Of a DNA stretch of 64,000 nucleotides, positions 8,966 to 18,588 are shown piece after piece. The position numbers and the translations under genes were made by a program. The stretch covers positions 1 to 64,000 of the forward strand of contig NZ_BPMA01000016.1 in assembly GCF_026005215.1 (NCBI RefSeq). The letters run 5' to 3'. The notes under the pieces are model-generated. The model saw nothing but the letters and a program-made list of their open reading frames with translations, had not been told where the DNA came from and searched no databases. Numbering within the stretch: position 1 is the stretch's first letter; each line of letters begins with the position of its first letter. Source of the DNA: Capnocytophaga catalasegens. Its GTDB lineage: Bacteria; Bacteroidota; Bacteroidia; Flavobacteriales; Flavobacteriaceae.

Positions 8966-10390
8966 TTATTTCGTTTTGTTTGCAAACTTATCAAAATAAA
9001 ATACAGGGAATGCTTTTCCGTTGAATTTCATTTTTTCTAATTGTGGAGCTACATCAGCTTTTTTACCAACTACAACAAAGCGTAAGTTGTTTATTTTTAT
9101 ATATTTATTTGCAACACGTTTTACATCAGCAGCAGTAACAGCTTCTATATTTTTGATGTAATTTGTATAGAAATCTTTTGGTAGTTTCTGTACTTCAATA
9201 TTCAAAGCAAAACGAGCTATTGTCGCTGGATTTTCAGTAGACATGATGAAAGAACCTAAGTATTGAGCCTTGGCTTCTGCAAGTTTTTCGGCAGAGACAT
9301 CTTCCGTTTGAATTCGTTTTATTTCTTTAATAATTTCTTCAATAGCTGCACCTGTTACTTCGTTGCGTACTTTTGTAGAAACAGAAAATGTCGCATCTGT
9401 CCACTTATCGGTATGTATTGAAGATCTTGCTCCGTAAGTAAAGGCATTTTTTTCACGAAGATTTAAGTTGATATAGCTTCCAAAACCTCCACCCAAAATA
9501 TAATTCATTATCAGTGTTGGGAAATAATCCTTGTCTGCCATTTTCAGGTTTTGCAAATTGAACACATTAAGCTCTGATTGAACAGCATTGGGCATATCAA
9601 TAAAGTTTATTTGTGTATATTGAACATCTTTAGGTTTGTATAAACTTGTTTTCAATGCAGTAGCAGGAAGCCAATTTAAAAAATATTTTTCGACTAATTG
9701 TTTTGCTTCTTCGGCTTTGATATCACCAATTATAATCATATATGCATTGGCAGGGGAGAAATTCTCTTTGTAGAAATTTATCACATCATTTAGCGTTACA
9801 TTTTTTAAAGACGCTTCGGTTTCATATTTTCCATATGGGTGATTGGTGGTATAAACCAAAGCGCTATTAACACGATCTGCTACGGCTTGTGTGCTGTTTT
9901 CGCCAGCTTTGAGACCTTCAATGGCTTTGGCTCGTTCTTTTTCCAATTCTTCTTGTGAAAAAACAGGATTAAGCGCTGCATCAGCAAAAAGTTCCATAAT
10001 ACGAGGAAAATAACGTGACAAAGAACTGGCACGAGCAGACCTTGTTGAAACAGAAACACTTCCTCCCAAAAATTCTACTTCTTCGTTGAATGTATCTTTG
10101 TCCATATTTTTAGTTCCTTTACCAAGTAAAGAAGATGTAAGCAAAGCTACTCCTGGTTTATTACGTTCATCGCTCGGTGAAGCATCCATAGATAGAGAAA
10201 CCGATATCTGTGGCAATTTATGATTTTCAACTACCATTAGAGTAAGTCCATTAGGTAGTTTATAAGTAGTTGGAGCACCAAGATTTATAGTTGGTGTATT
10301 GCCTGAATGAGGCATTTGAGAACGGTCTATTTGTGCTGTCATAGCTTGTGATGTGAGCAAAAAAGCTCCTATTATACATAATTTTTTCAT
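8966..10390 (-). CDS. M16-family peptidase, inactive-type subunit
   Basis: A 474-residue secreted M16 (pitrilysin-like) protein; residues 1-19 are a signal peptide (LLTSQAMTAQ). It keeps the M16 fold landmarks (KLPNGLTLMVVENHKLPQ, the C-terminal GGGFGSYINLNLREKNAFTYGARS) but lacks the zinc motif HxxEH: the equivalent region reads PGVALLTSSLLGKGT. It lies 8 bp after an M16 gene with an intact motif, so the two probably form the usual active/inactive heterodimer in the periplasm. Substrates are unknown peptides. Confidence 0.9.
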   Translation of the reverse strand: MKKLCIIGAFLLTSQAMTAQIDRSQMPHSGNTPTINLGAPTTYKLPNGLTLMVVENHKLPQISVSLSMDASPSDERNKPGVALLTSSLLGKGTKNMDKDTFNEEVEFLGGSVSVSTRSARASSLSRYFPRIMELFADAALNPVFSQEELEKERAKAIEGLKAGENSTQAVADRVNSALVYTTNHPYGKYETEASLKNVTLNDVINFYKENFSPANAYMIIIGDIKAEEAKQLVEKYFLNWLPATALKTSLYKPKDVQYTQINFIDMPNAVQSELNVFNLQNLKMADKDYFPTLIMNYILGGGFGSYINLNLREKNAFTYGARSSIHTDKWTDATFSVSTKVRNEVTGAAIEEIIKEIKRIQTEDVSAEKLAEAKAQYLGSFIMSTENPATIARFALNIEVQKLPKDFYTNYIKNIEAVTAADVKRVANKYIKINNLRFVVVGKKADVAPQLEKMKFNGKAFPVFYFDKFANKTK

Positions 10391-10398
10391 TCTACTTG

Positions 10399-11727
10399 TT
10401 ATTTTTCGTTCATTTGAGGTAAATAATCTAAATCCAAGCGCTGATTAGGATTTAAGTATTTTTGAGCCACACGGCGAATATCCTCGCGAGTAACTTTTCG
10501 GTACAAATCAAGTACTTCATTTACTCGGTTTGTGTTTTTGTGAAACATGTAAGCATTTGCAAGTGAAAGAGCAATTCCTTCCATATTAGAGTTAGAACTT
10601 ACAAATCTTTTTTCAAATTGATTAAGCAGTTTTTGATATTCTCTTTCTGATAACAATTCGTTTTGCAAACGTGTAATTTCTTGGTCCATATCTTTACCTA
10701 ACTGTTCCAAAGATACATTGCCCAGAGGCAAAGCAGCCATCATATAAATACCATAATCTTCTTGTGAATCGTTAAAAGCAAAGACTTGCAAGGCTTCTTT
10801 TTTGTCTTCCACCATTTTTTTGTACATACGCGAACTATTTCCACCGGTTAAGATATTAGAAATAAAATCAAAAACAACTGCATCGCTATCGGTCATTTTG
10901 GGAGTACGATACGCATATACTTTGGCAGGAATTTGAATGTTTTTGTCATATTCAACTGCTTTGATAACTTGCGCAATAGGTTCTTCTTGCGGATAATTAC
11001 GAACAGGTTTTCCTACCGAATTTGGGATAGAAGCAAAGTAATCGTTAATCCATTGTTTGGCTTGTGCTTTATCAAAATCACCTGTTACAACCAAAACAGC
11101 ATTGTTTGGATTGTAATAACGCTGATTATATTTGGTAAAATCATCTAACGTTGCTGAATCAAGGTCTTTCATACTTCCGATGATAGACTGTTGATAAGGA
11201 TGTTTTTTGAACAAATATGGGTTAATGGCTGTACGATAACCCAATTTAGCATAAGGTGCATTGACAATACGTTGTCTTTTTTCTTCTTTAACTACTTCTT
11301 TTTGAGTATCGACACCTATTTGGTTTATTACAGGGTGAAGCATTCGCTCGGCTTCCATCCATAGACCGAGCTGTAAGTTATTCGAGGGAAATACTTCGTA
11401 GTAATAGGTTTTGTCGGCAGTAGTAAAGGCATTGTTATTCCCTCCATGTGAAGAAACAATATCGAACCATTTGCCACGTTCTATATTCTTTGTCCCTTCA
11501 AATAGTAAGTGTTCAAAAAAATGTGCAAAACCCGTTTTGCCCACCACATCATCTTTACCACCTACGTGGTACATAACTCCCGTAGTAACTACTGGAGCTG
11601 AATTGTCCTGATGCAAAATAACGTGTAATCCATTGGACAAGTCGTACTCTTCAAAACTGATTTTCTGTGCCATAGCTATCCCTCCTGATAGTGCTAATGT
11701 TGTTAATGTTAATACATATTTTTTCAT
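10399..11727 (-). CDS. M16-family zinc peptidase, catalytic subunit
   Basis: A 442-residue secreted metallopeptidase; residues 1-20 are a signal peptide ending AMAQ. The inverted zinc motif HFFEH is at residues 69-73 (His69, Glu72, His73), with the distal glutamate expected in the KEVVKEEKRQR segment. It would degrade peptides in the periplasm together with the motif-less M16 protein encoded 8 bp downstream. The promoter element TATTTTTGC (plus 11752-11760) lies about 25 bp upstream of the start. Confidence 0.93.
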   Translation of the reverse strand: MKKYVLTLTTLALSGGIAMAQKISFEEYDLSNGLHVILHQDNSAPVVTTGVMYHVGGKDDVVGKTGFAHFFEHLLFEGTKNIERGKWFDIVSSHGGNNNAFTTADKTYYYEVFPSNNLQLGLWMEAERMLHPVINQIGVDTQKEVVKEEKRQRIVNAPYAKLGYRTAINPYLFKKHPYQQSIIGSMKDLDSATLDDFTKYNQRYYNPNNAVLVVTGDFDKAQAKQWINDYFASIPNSVGKPVRNYPQEEPIAQVIKAVEYDKNIQIPAKVYAYRTPKMTDSDAVVFDFISNILTGGNSSRMYKKMVEDKKEALQVFAFNDSQEDYGIYMMAALPLGNVSLEQLGKDMDQEITRLQNELLSEREYQKLLNQFEKRFVSSNSNMEGIALSLANAYMFHKNTNRVNEVLDLYRKVTREDIRRVAQKYLNPNQRLDLDYLPQMNEK

Positions 11728-12039
11728 ATCTGATGAAAATTAAATAATTGTGCAAAAATAATTTTTTTAGACGATAAAAAAAAATCTTTATAAAAAAATC
11801 TTTCTTAAAACTCTTTGTTTGATAAGATATAAAATGTGAAGTGTGAAATTTATATTTATAACTTTTTGATAATCAGATTTTTGAATTGTTATTCGAATTT
11901 TTTTTAAAAATACACTACTTTGTATTGCATAGTATAAAAATATTTTTATAACTTTGCATTGTAAAAAAGTACTGATTTTATTACTTATCTAAAAACAAAA
12001 AAATAATTCAAGAGAAATAACACCTAAAATCGTAATAAC
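11728..12039. other. Divergent promoter region between M16 operon and TonB-type receptor
   Basis: This 312-bp stretch has no supported gene. It holds a minus-strand -7 element TATTTTTGC (plus 11752-11760) for the peptidase pair. A plus-strand promoter serves the receptor: TTG at 11925-11927, a 21-bp spacer and TAACTTTGC at 11949-11957. The rest is AT-rich without clear repeats. Confidence 0.6.
11925..11957 (+). promoter_or_regulatory. Bacteroidota promoter for the outer-membrane receptor at 12040
   Basis: TTG (11925-11927), a 21-bp spacer and TAACTTTGC (11949-11957) fit the consensus. The transcript would start near 11964, leaving a leader of about 75 bases. Confidence 0.65.
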
Positions 12040-14358
12040 ATGAAAAAAATAATTTTATTTTCTGTATTTTTATTCTTTTGTCTGATGAGTTTTGGACAAA
12101 ATGTATTCAAAGGAACTTTGATAGATGCCTCAACAAAGCATGCTGTACCATTTGCAAACGTAATTTTGATGTCGTTACCTGATTCTACTTTGATAAAAGG
12201 GGCTATAAGTAATGAAAAAGGAGCTTTTGAGCTTGTCAATTCATCTAATGGACAAAAATTAGTCATTAAATTTACACATTTGGAATATAAAGAAAAAATA
12301 ATTCAAGTAAATCAACCTGAATTGGGAGCTATTTCATTAGAACCTTCCGTAAATGAACTCGGTGAAGTGGTTGTTTCGGTTGCAAAACCCATTATGCAAC
12401 AAAAGGGAACGGTTATCAGCACCAACATTGCCGAATCGACTTTGAAAAGTTTGCCACAACTTTCGATGGTGCTTAACTTTTTACCGGGAGTTTCTCAATC
12501 GTTTGAATCGGGAGTTCAGGTGTATGGAAAATCCAATCCGATATACTACATCAACAACCGAAAAGTGCGTGATTTCACAGATTTATTACAACTTTCGCCC
12601 CAAGATATTGAGCGTATTGACATCGAAACGGAACCCGGTGCCGAGCACGATAACAGCGTAGGTGCTATCATTCGTATTATTCTCAAAAAGAAACAAGGCG
12701 ATGGACTCAGCGGTATTTTGGCATTGAGTACTCATTTAAGAAAAGGTGCTATGGTTCAGCCTGTTGCAAGTTTAAATTACCGAACAGGAAACACCGATTT
12801 GTCATTGTTTATTGTGCCTAATCATCATTATGGCATCGTTTCTGAACAAGGAAATGAACTTTCGGTAGCGACTTTGATGGATAGTTGGCAAGTGAAAACA
12901 TCTGAATATCAAAAAGATAACGGAAAACACTTATACACAAAAATAGGTGTTGCACACGAGTTCAACGAAAAGCATTCGGCAGGAGCGTCTGTTTGGGTGA
13001 ATATCAATCCGTATTCGGGACATTCTTTTACTGACCAACAAATGCAAACATTCAAAAATGGAATTTTAACAGAAAATGGGTTCAATGCCTACGACCGATT
13101 TAATCAAAATAAACATCTTTCTGCCAAAGCTTATTACGAAGGACAGCTTTCGGAAAAAATAAAATTCCAAACCGATATTGATTATTCAGGAACTCGTTCT
13201 GACCATAATTCGGATATTTTAGAGAAAAATTTGCTCGCTTCTTCCGAAAGAAATGTAAAAACGCATTCTGATGCCAAATCCGATTGGTTGGGAATGAAAA
13301 CTACAATTACTCAACAACTTAGCAAAGGAAGTTTGAGCTATGGAGTGGAAGGTAGTACGCTTTCACGCCACGAAGATTATCAAGATAATTTCAGTAGCTC
13401 GCCTGAAATTAAGAACAAAGAATTGCAATCGGCGGTGTTTGTAAGTTATTCATTCCCTTGGGGAAAAACGAATTTCAAAGCAGGATTGCGTTACGAATAC
13501 ACTGATTTTGAATATTTTGAGAATAACCAAAAAAACGATGTAAAAAGCCGTTCTTACCGAAATTTGTTACCCAATGTTTCACTTTCTTTTCCTTGGGATA
13601 AAACCAAATGGTCAGTAAGCTATGTACGGAAAATTCGCCGACCAGCATTTTACGAGCTGAGCGATTATTCGTCATATACTTCATCTTTCTTGTATAATCG
13701 TGGAAATCCGAATGTAGTTCCTCGTTTGAGTGAAGATGTTAATCTTTTGACAAGTTACAAAAACTATTCATTTTCAGTGAATTACTCTTACATCAAAAAT
13801 GGAATTTATCAAGAATATTTGCTTTCGGCTTCACAACCGAATGTTGTAGAAAAAACGCTTCGTAATTTTGATAGTTTTCAGACGTTAAAATTCACATTTT
13901 CAACACATTACAAAGTTGGAATTTGGAATCCGAAATTTACGTTTGTCTATGGAAAACAATTTGCAGAAAATATTTTTGCAAAAAATGACCCTATTTTTTC
14001 AATAAGTTCTGAAAATCAGTTTGTTTTATCGGAACGATGGACGGGAATATTAGAAATGAATTATCGTTCAAAAGGAAGTATAGCTGATGTTTATTACGAA
14101 AATAACAGATATGACGTTAATTTATTCGGAATCTATACCATTCCGAAATACTCAACACGAATATATGCAGGAATAAGCGATATTTTTAATACTTATAAGA
14201 ATAATACGGCAGTTATAAATCCATATATAACCAATCGTAACTATGTGATAAACAACAATTCACGCCAATTTGTTTTAGGATTTATGTATCAATTCAACCC
14301 AACTCAAAACAAATACAAAGGTCAAAACAGAAACGAAGAAGAAAGTAGTAGAATGTAA
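12040..14358 (+). CDS. TonB-dependent receptor-type outer-membrane beta-barrel protein
   Basis: A 772-residue outer-membrane protein of the Bacteroidota group with an N-terminal carboxypeptidase-regulatory-like domain (KGTLIDASTKHAVPFANV, about residues 24-105), a plug-like domain (VYGKSNPIYYINNRKVRD near 165-185) and a long C-terminal barrel. Residues 1-19 are the signal peptide (SFGQ). It is shorter than SusC and lacks a SusD neighbour; proteins of this type are often annotated outer membrane beta-barrel family protein. Its ligand is unknown. It is a single-gene unit with its own promoter and a strong terminator after it. Confidence 0.88.
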   Translation: MKKIILFSVFLFFCLMSFGQNVFKGTLIDASTKHAVPFANVILMSLPDSTLIKGAISNEKGAFELVNSSNGQKLVIKFTHLEYKEKIIQVNQPELGAISLEPSVNELGEVVVSVAKPIMQQKGTVISTNIAESTLKSLPQLSMVLNFLPGVSQSFESGVQVYGKSNPIYYINNRKVRDFTDLLQLSPQDIERIDIETEPGAEHDNSVGAIIRIILKKKQGDGLSGILALSTHLRKGAMVQPVASLNYRTGNTDLSLFIVPNHHYGIVSEQGNELSVATLMDSWQVKTSEYQKDNGKHLYTKIGVAHEFNEKHSAGASVWVNINPYSGHSFTDQQMQTFKNGILTENGFNAYDRFNQNKHLSAKAYYEGQLSEKIKFQTDIDYSGTRSDHNSDILEKNLLASSERNVKTHSDAKSDWLGMKTTITQQLSKGSLSYGVEGSTLSRHEDYQDNFSSSPEIKNKELQSAVFVSYSFPWGKTNFKAGLRYEYTDFEYFENNQKNDVKSRSYRNLLPNVSLSFPWDKTKWSVSYVRKIRRPAFYELSDYSSYTSSFLYNRGNPNVVPRLSEDVNLLTSYKNYSFSVNYSYIKNGIYQEYLLSASQPNVVEKTLRNFDSFQTLKFTFSTHYKVGIWNPKFTFVYGKQFAENIFAKNDPIFSISSENQFVLSERWTGILEMNYRSKGSIADVYYENNRYDVNLFGIYTIPKYSTRIYAGISDIFNTYKNNTAVINPYITNRNYVINNNSRQFVLGFMYQFNPTQNKYKGQNRNEEESSRM

Positions 14359-14373
14359 ATCTTAAAAAAATCA

Positions 14374-14420
14374 CCCCCTTTTTGATAGTAAAATAAGTAT
14401 TATCAAAAAGGGGGATTATT
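14374..14420 (+). terminator. Rho-independent terminator after the receptor gene
   Basis: A 14-bp perfect stem (CCCCCTTTTTGATA at 14374-14387 with TATCAAAAAGGGGG at 14401-14414) closes a 13-base loop and is followed by ATTATTTTTG. Confidence 0.8.
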
Positions 14421-14433
14421 TTTGATGAAAATT

Positions 14434-14453
14434 TTAAAAACTATATACAAAAA
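14434..14453. repeat. 20-bp direct repeat, copy 1 (left of the 539-aa gene)
   Basis: TTAAAAACTATATACAAAAA occurs here and again exactly at 16137-16156, so the two copies bracket the unknown gene 14515-16134. See the finding. Confidence 0.6.
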
Positions 14454-14457
14454 ATGC

Positions 14458-14489
14458 TTGCATAACTAAATAAAATATGCTACTTTTGC
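14458..14489 (+). promoter_or_regulatory. Bacteroidota promoter for the 539-aa secreted protein
   Basis: TTG at 14458-14460, a 20-bp spacer and TACTTTTGC at 14481-14489 match the consensus. The start codon is at 14515, giving a short leader. Confidence 0.75.
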
Positions 14490-14514
14490 TGTAAATCAAA
14501 AAGTTAGAAAAACT

Positions 14515-16134
14515 ATGCAAAAAATAATTTTCTCAATTGTGTTATTATTTGCTTCAGTAGCCATTTCAGCACAGCAGACCATCAAAGCAAAAAATATTTC
14601 GTTATTGGCGTACAATGACAATTATGATATTGATTTTTACAAAAAAGTAGGTAAGGATAAATACCAAGATGTATATTTACAAAACGATGATGACAAGTCC
14701 AAAGATTACGGGGAAATAGAAACAGTTCATCTGTTTTTTGAAGCCGATGGCGAAACCAAAACTTTGGAGGAATTGAAACAAAAATATAAAACTATCGTTT
14801 TTGTAAAAGATATTCGTCCGACAAAATTTGCTGATTTTGAAGGAAAAACCTTTGAATGGAAGCTTTTTTCTGATGAAGAAAAAGAAAAAAATACGATAAC
14901 AAAAAATAAAAATGAAGAGAAATACGAAGATAGAACGATTGTTCAGTTTTTAAGTAAGCATTTATGTAAAAAAGAAGATTTAGAGTTCAGGGATACGAGT
15001 TATTATGGCTTTGGTGCATACGAAACCAGAGAGGTAGACACATTAAAAAGATGGAGACCTGTTGATAATGAATATTTTACACCTTTGGTAATGGATTTTG
15101 GTAATGGACGAAAAATATATCTTTTCAATGATGAAGAGAATATTGAAATGTTTTTGCTACCGCTGAAAAATTCAAATCTTTTTGTAGATAATGAAGAAGG
15201 AATGCTTACTAAAATTGAACAAATAACCAATAGATACGAAAAATTTTGGGGATACCGAGCCGAAAAATTTTTAGCCGTTCGTCCCAAAGGCAAAAAACAG
15301 GAATTAGTCAATGTTTATGACAAAAAAGTATTGAAAAAATCGTATGATACACTATTGATTTCCAATCGTTTTGTGATAGGGAAAAACAAAAAAAGCGTCG
15401 ATATATACGATGCCTCTCTAAATAAACTGAATTTTGGAAAAGTCAAAAATGCGTATCCTTACCGCTCAGGACTTGAAATTCTGAACCAAAACGGAGCTTC
15501 ATATTACAATGCAGATGGAAAACCTGTATCTAAAATTTCAATAACTTATTCGGTTTGTGGCACAGTAAGTAGAAAAAAATATATCATTCAAAAAGATTCG
15601 CTATCAAGCATTCCCTATCGTATGTTTTATAAATATAGTAGTCCTTATGGGTATTCTGAAAAAAGAAATTTTATCTTCGCTGACCGCACAACTGATGAAG
15701 AATTATCATTTTTGGATGGGAAAATCAATTTTCATTGGGACGGAAATTCAGATTTTGTAGGACAAATGTATGTAAAACCAACCCTGATTCGTGTGAAAAA
15801 AGGAGATAAATACGGTGTTTTTAAATATAATTATAAAGAAAAAAATGAACCTTACCAAATTACAAAACAAAAAAGATATTTTGAAGAAGAAGAAGCAAGA
15901 TTATATAAGGACAAAACACTTTACGGAACACCTTTTTTGCCAATCGAATACACACATATTGTACTGAAAGACGGATTTTTATTTATTGAAAAAGACGGAA
16001 AAATAGGAATTTATCCGTATCATAAAACGCCGATTTATGACAAAATTACTCCAATAACAAAAAATTTTTACGAAGTTGTCAAAAATGGTAAAAAACTTTG
16101 GTTAGATGTAAGTATAATGAAAGAGTTTAATTAA
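14515..16134 (+). CDS. Unknown secreted protein
   Basis: A 539-residue protein I do not recognise. Residues 1-19 form a signal peptide ending ISAQ, without a lipobox. The remainder is hydrophilic, rich in Lys, Glu, Tyr and Asp, with repeated short beta-like segments (KKVLKKSYDTLLIS, DGFLFIEKDGKIGIYPY) that recall KWG/WG-type leaflet repeats, suggesting a beta-rich surface or periplasmic protein. It has its own promoter, sits between two converging single genes, and is bracketed by a 20-bp direct repeat, which hints at insertion. No catalytic motif was seen. Confidence 0.7.
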   Translation: MQKIIFSIVLLFASVAISAQQTIKAKNISLLAYNDNYDIDFYKKVGKDKYQDVYLQNDDDKSKDYGEIETVHLFFEADGETKTLEELKQKYKTIVFVKDIRPTKFADFEGKTFEWKLFSDEEKEKNTITKNKNEEKYEDRTIVQFLSKHLCKKEDLEFRDTSYYGFGAYETREVDTLKRWRPVDNEYFTPLVMDFGNGRKIYLFNDEENIEMFLLPLKNSNLFVDNEEGMLTKIEQITNRYEKFWGYRAEKFLAVRPKGKKQELVNVYDKKVLKKSYDTLLISNRFVIGKNKKSVDIYDASLNKLNFGKVKNAYPYRSGLEILNQNGASYYNADGKPVSKISITYSVCGTVSRKKYIIQKDSLSSIPYRMFYKYSSPYGYSEKRNFIFADRTTDEELSFLDGKINFHWDGNSDFVGQMYVKPTLIRVKKGDKYGVFKYNYKEKNEPYQITKQKRYFEEEEARLYKDKTLYGTPFLPIEYTHIVLKDGFLFIEKDGKIGIYPYHKTPIYDKITPITKNFYEVVKNGKKLWLDVSIMKEFN

Positions 16135-16136
16135 CC

Positions 16137-16156
16137 TTAAAAACTATATACAAAAA
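16137..16156. repeat. 20-bp direct repeat, copy 2 (right of the 539-aa gene)
   Basis: Exact copy of the 20-mer at 14434-14453. Here it forms the last codons and stop of the minus-strand lipoprotein gene. Confidence 0.6.
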
Positions 16157-18476
16157 TAGTTTGTTTATCTTTCAGAAAAGTAAATAAATGACGACCATTA
16201 TCAATGGTAATTTCAGGAGCAGAAATACCAAAAATTGGAAAATTGGGTAAAATTTCTCCTTGCGAATTAAGCAGATAAACCTTGCTATTTTGCGTATCAG
16301 TAATAGCTATATAAATAGTTCTCCCTATGCGAAAGATAGACGGATTAGTGTAAATTCCGTAAGGAAGTTCGTGTGTTTTATTGTTGATAATGAGCTTATT
16401 ATCAGAAATAATTGCTTCGGTTTGGTGACGATAAGATAACGTATGATGCTCTGATAGCTGTCTATCATTGATGCGAAGTCCGCCACTTTGGTCAATAAAT
16501 ACCTGTTTGCCATGTTTGGTTGTGAAGCAGAACCAATCTTCTTTGAGAAAAATAGGATTTTCTGAAAAATCAAATTTGTCTTTGATAATAATTCGGTCTT
16601 TTCCGTTTCGATGCAAAATATTGAGTTTCCCGTCTTTTTCAGGAAAAACAATGTAATCTTTTCCACCCAAGCGGAAGTGCTTCGGAGTTTGAGTGATTGT
16701 ATTGGGAGTGCTTGTTTTTTCAAAGCCACTAACTATTTTACCATTTTTGTCCAAAATACGGATTTTATTTTCGCAAGCAATAACAAATCTGTAATCCATA
16801 TTTTGTTCATAATCAAATACTTCTAATGGAAGTATGGTTTCTTTGTATGTTACAGGAAAAGGAGAAACATTCTGCCCATTTCTATCAATAACCCATAAGG
16901 AATTATGCGTACTAAATGCCATTTGTAGATTTCCATTTTTGAATAAATCAACTTGGAAAATCGTACTTTTTATGGGAGAATCAAGTTTCTTTTTCCAGAG
17001 AGTTTTCCCTTCATTATTTATTAAATACAATTGGTTATCAATGTCTTGTATTACAATTTCTCGATTTTTGGTGCGATGATTCAAAACCCACTTGGGTAGT
17101 GTTTGGGCATCAGCATCAAGAGTTACTTGATATTTTTCATTTATGTTGTCAGAATTTATTTTGTTTTCAGATTGAATACTTGTAAAGGTGCAAACAAAAA
17201 AATCGCTTTGAGGGCTTATTTGTAAGCAAGCAAAGTGATATTTGTCTGCTATTCTGCCATATTTTTGAGAAAAAGTTGTATTTTTTTGCAAATTTTCAAT
17301 TTCTGTATAATTAGCTTTGCTTGATGATTGTTCTTGTAACGCCCTGTAATAAGGGTTATTAGCCAGAGTTACATTGGCTTGTAATTGATTGATAATGGTG
17401 TGTAAAATTGTCTCTTTTTGAGCAAAAATAAGTGTTGATTGATACAAAAATACATATTGTAAAGAAATTTGACTATCAAAATTGGCTAAAAATAGATTCA
17501 AATCTGGATTTTCTTCCAAAGTCAAAATACGTTGTTCGTGATAGTTTTCTTCTTTGGAAACCAATAATTGGCGCAATGTTTCTTCTGCATCAGACGAAGT
17601 AATGGCAACTAACGTATCTTTGGCAAGGGTAAAAAAACTAACTTCATTGATGTATTTAGGAAAATCGGTTGCTATTTCATATTTCAATTTAAGATTTGTA
17701 GCATCTGCAAATGTATAAGAACGAACATTATTTACTTCTGAAGGGATAAAGTTAATTGATTGTAAATCAGAAGATAAAGTCTTTGATAGACTTGCTATAT
17801 TTACGCTGTCTTTTTGGCTTAGTCCCGTTCCACTTATTCGAATTTTGTTTTTTTCTACTAAAATATCCCAAGCGACCCAGTTTTGAAAATATTGTAGTGT
17901 TTTAGAAGGAAATATTTCAGAAAAAAAGCGTTCGTTTTGTGATTTGTTCAAAAATAAATTAGCAGGAAGTTGTGTGTCAATTGTTTTTTGAAGTTTGTAT
18001 ATTTGTTCCATTTCCTGACTTTTTTCCTGTTTTGAGAAATCAGAAATAGAGGATAAGGAGCTGATAATAAGTTTGTTATGTTTTTGTGTGTAAAACCATT
18101 TCTGATTTTTGAGAACAAGAGAATCTATTTTCCCTGATGAAGCATTTTTCCAAATACTTGTGCTGTCAATTAGTGTGTCTTGACCACTAATACAATACGT
18201 TGCTTTGTCGGTATATGCCAGCCAGATATTCGTGTCAGAAGGTAAGCTACGAAGCAAATTCTGTACATTGGTATCGGGCAGATCGGCATATAATGTTTTC
18301 CAAAAACTACTATTGCCAATCGCATTCAGAAATTGATTTTTCCGATTGATTTGCAGTATAGTATGGCTTTGCTCGGGGAACAATAGCTCATTTTGGGTTG
18401 TTTTTTTTGTAGAAATATCACAACCTATATTGCTTATACTTATAATTCCTATCAGAAAAAATCTAAGAAAGTGCAT
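16137..18476 (-). CDS. Large lipoprotein with a beta-propeller-like C-terminal half
   Basis: A 779-residue lipoprotein of unknown function. The N-terminus MHFLRFFLIGIISISNIGC is a lipoprotein signal with Cys 19; no acidic surface-export signal follows (DISTKK), so it may face the periplasm. From about residue 440 on it has repeating blade-like units such as NREIVIQDIDNQLYLINNEGKTLWKKKLDS and LWVIDRNGQNV, typical of PQQ/WD-type propellers. The first half has no recognised domain. Its stop codon lies inside the second copy of a 20-bp direct repeat. It follows the thiamine receptor gene but is separated from it by a terminator. Confidence 0.75.
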   Translation of the reverse strand: MHFLRFFLIGIISISNIGCDISTKKTTQNELLFPEQSHTILQINRKNQFLNAIGNSSFWKTLYADLPDTNVQNLLRSLPSDTNIWLAYTDKATYCISGQDTLIDSTSIWKNASSGKIDSLVLKNQKWFYTQKHNKLIISSLSSISDFSKQEKSQEMEQIYKLQKTIDTQLPANLFLNKSQNERFFSEIFPSKTLQYFQNWVAWDILVEKNKIRISGTGLSQKDSVNIASLSKTLSSDLQSINFIPSEVNNVRSYTFADATNLKLKYEIATDFPKYINEVSFFTLAKDTLVAITSSDAEETLRQLLVSKEENYHEQRILTLEENPDLNLFLANFDSQISLQYVFLYQSTLIFAQKETILHTIINQLQANVTLANNPYYRALQEQSSSKANYTEIENLQKNTTFSQKYGRIADKYHFACLQISPQSDFFVCTFTSIQSENKINSDNINEKYQVTLDADAQTLPKWVLNHRTKNREIVIQDIDNQLYLINNEGKTLWKKKLDSPIKSTIFQVDLFKNGNLQMAFSTHNSLWVIDRNGQNVSPFPVTYKETILPLEVFDYEQNMDYRFVIACENKIRILDKNGKIVSGFEKTSTPNTITQTPKHFRLGGKDYIVFPEKDGKLNILHRNGKDRIIIKDKFDFSENPIFLKEDWFCFTTKHGKQVFIDQSGGLRINDRQLSEHHTLSYRHQTEAIISDNKLIINNKTHELPYGIYTNPSIFRIGRTIYIAITDTQNSKVYLLNSQGEILPNFPIFGISAPEITIDNGRHLFTFLKDKQTIFVYSF

Positions 18477-18503
18477 ATAATATCAATTTTTGTTTGTAAA
18501 AAA

Positions 18504-18548
18504 GCCCATAAAAGCACACATTGAGTATTAAAGTATGATTTTATGGGC
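18504..18548 (-). terminator. Terminator after the TPP-controlled receptor gene
   Basis: GCCCATAAAA (18504-18513) and TTTTATGGGC (18539-18548) form a 10-bp stem; on the minus strand a run of six T follows the hairpin. Confidence 0.75.
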
Positions 18549-18588
18549 AAAAATACAATTTTTTTTTGACAGAAAGTATATTCTGATG

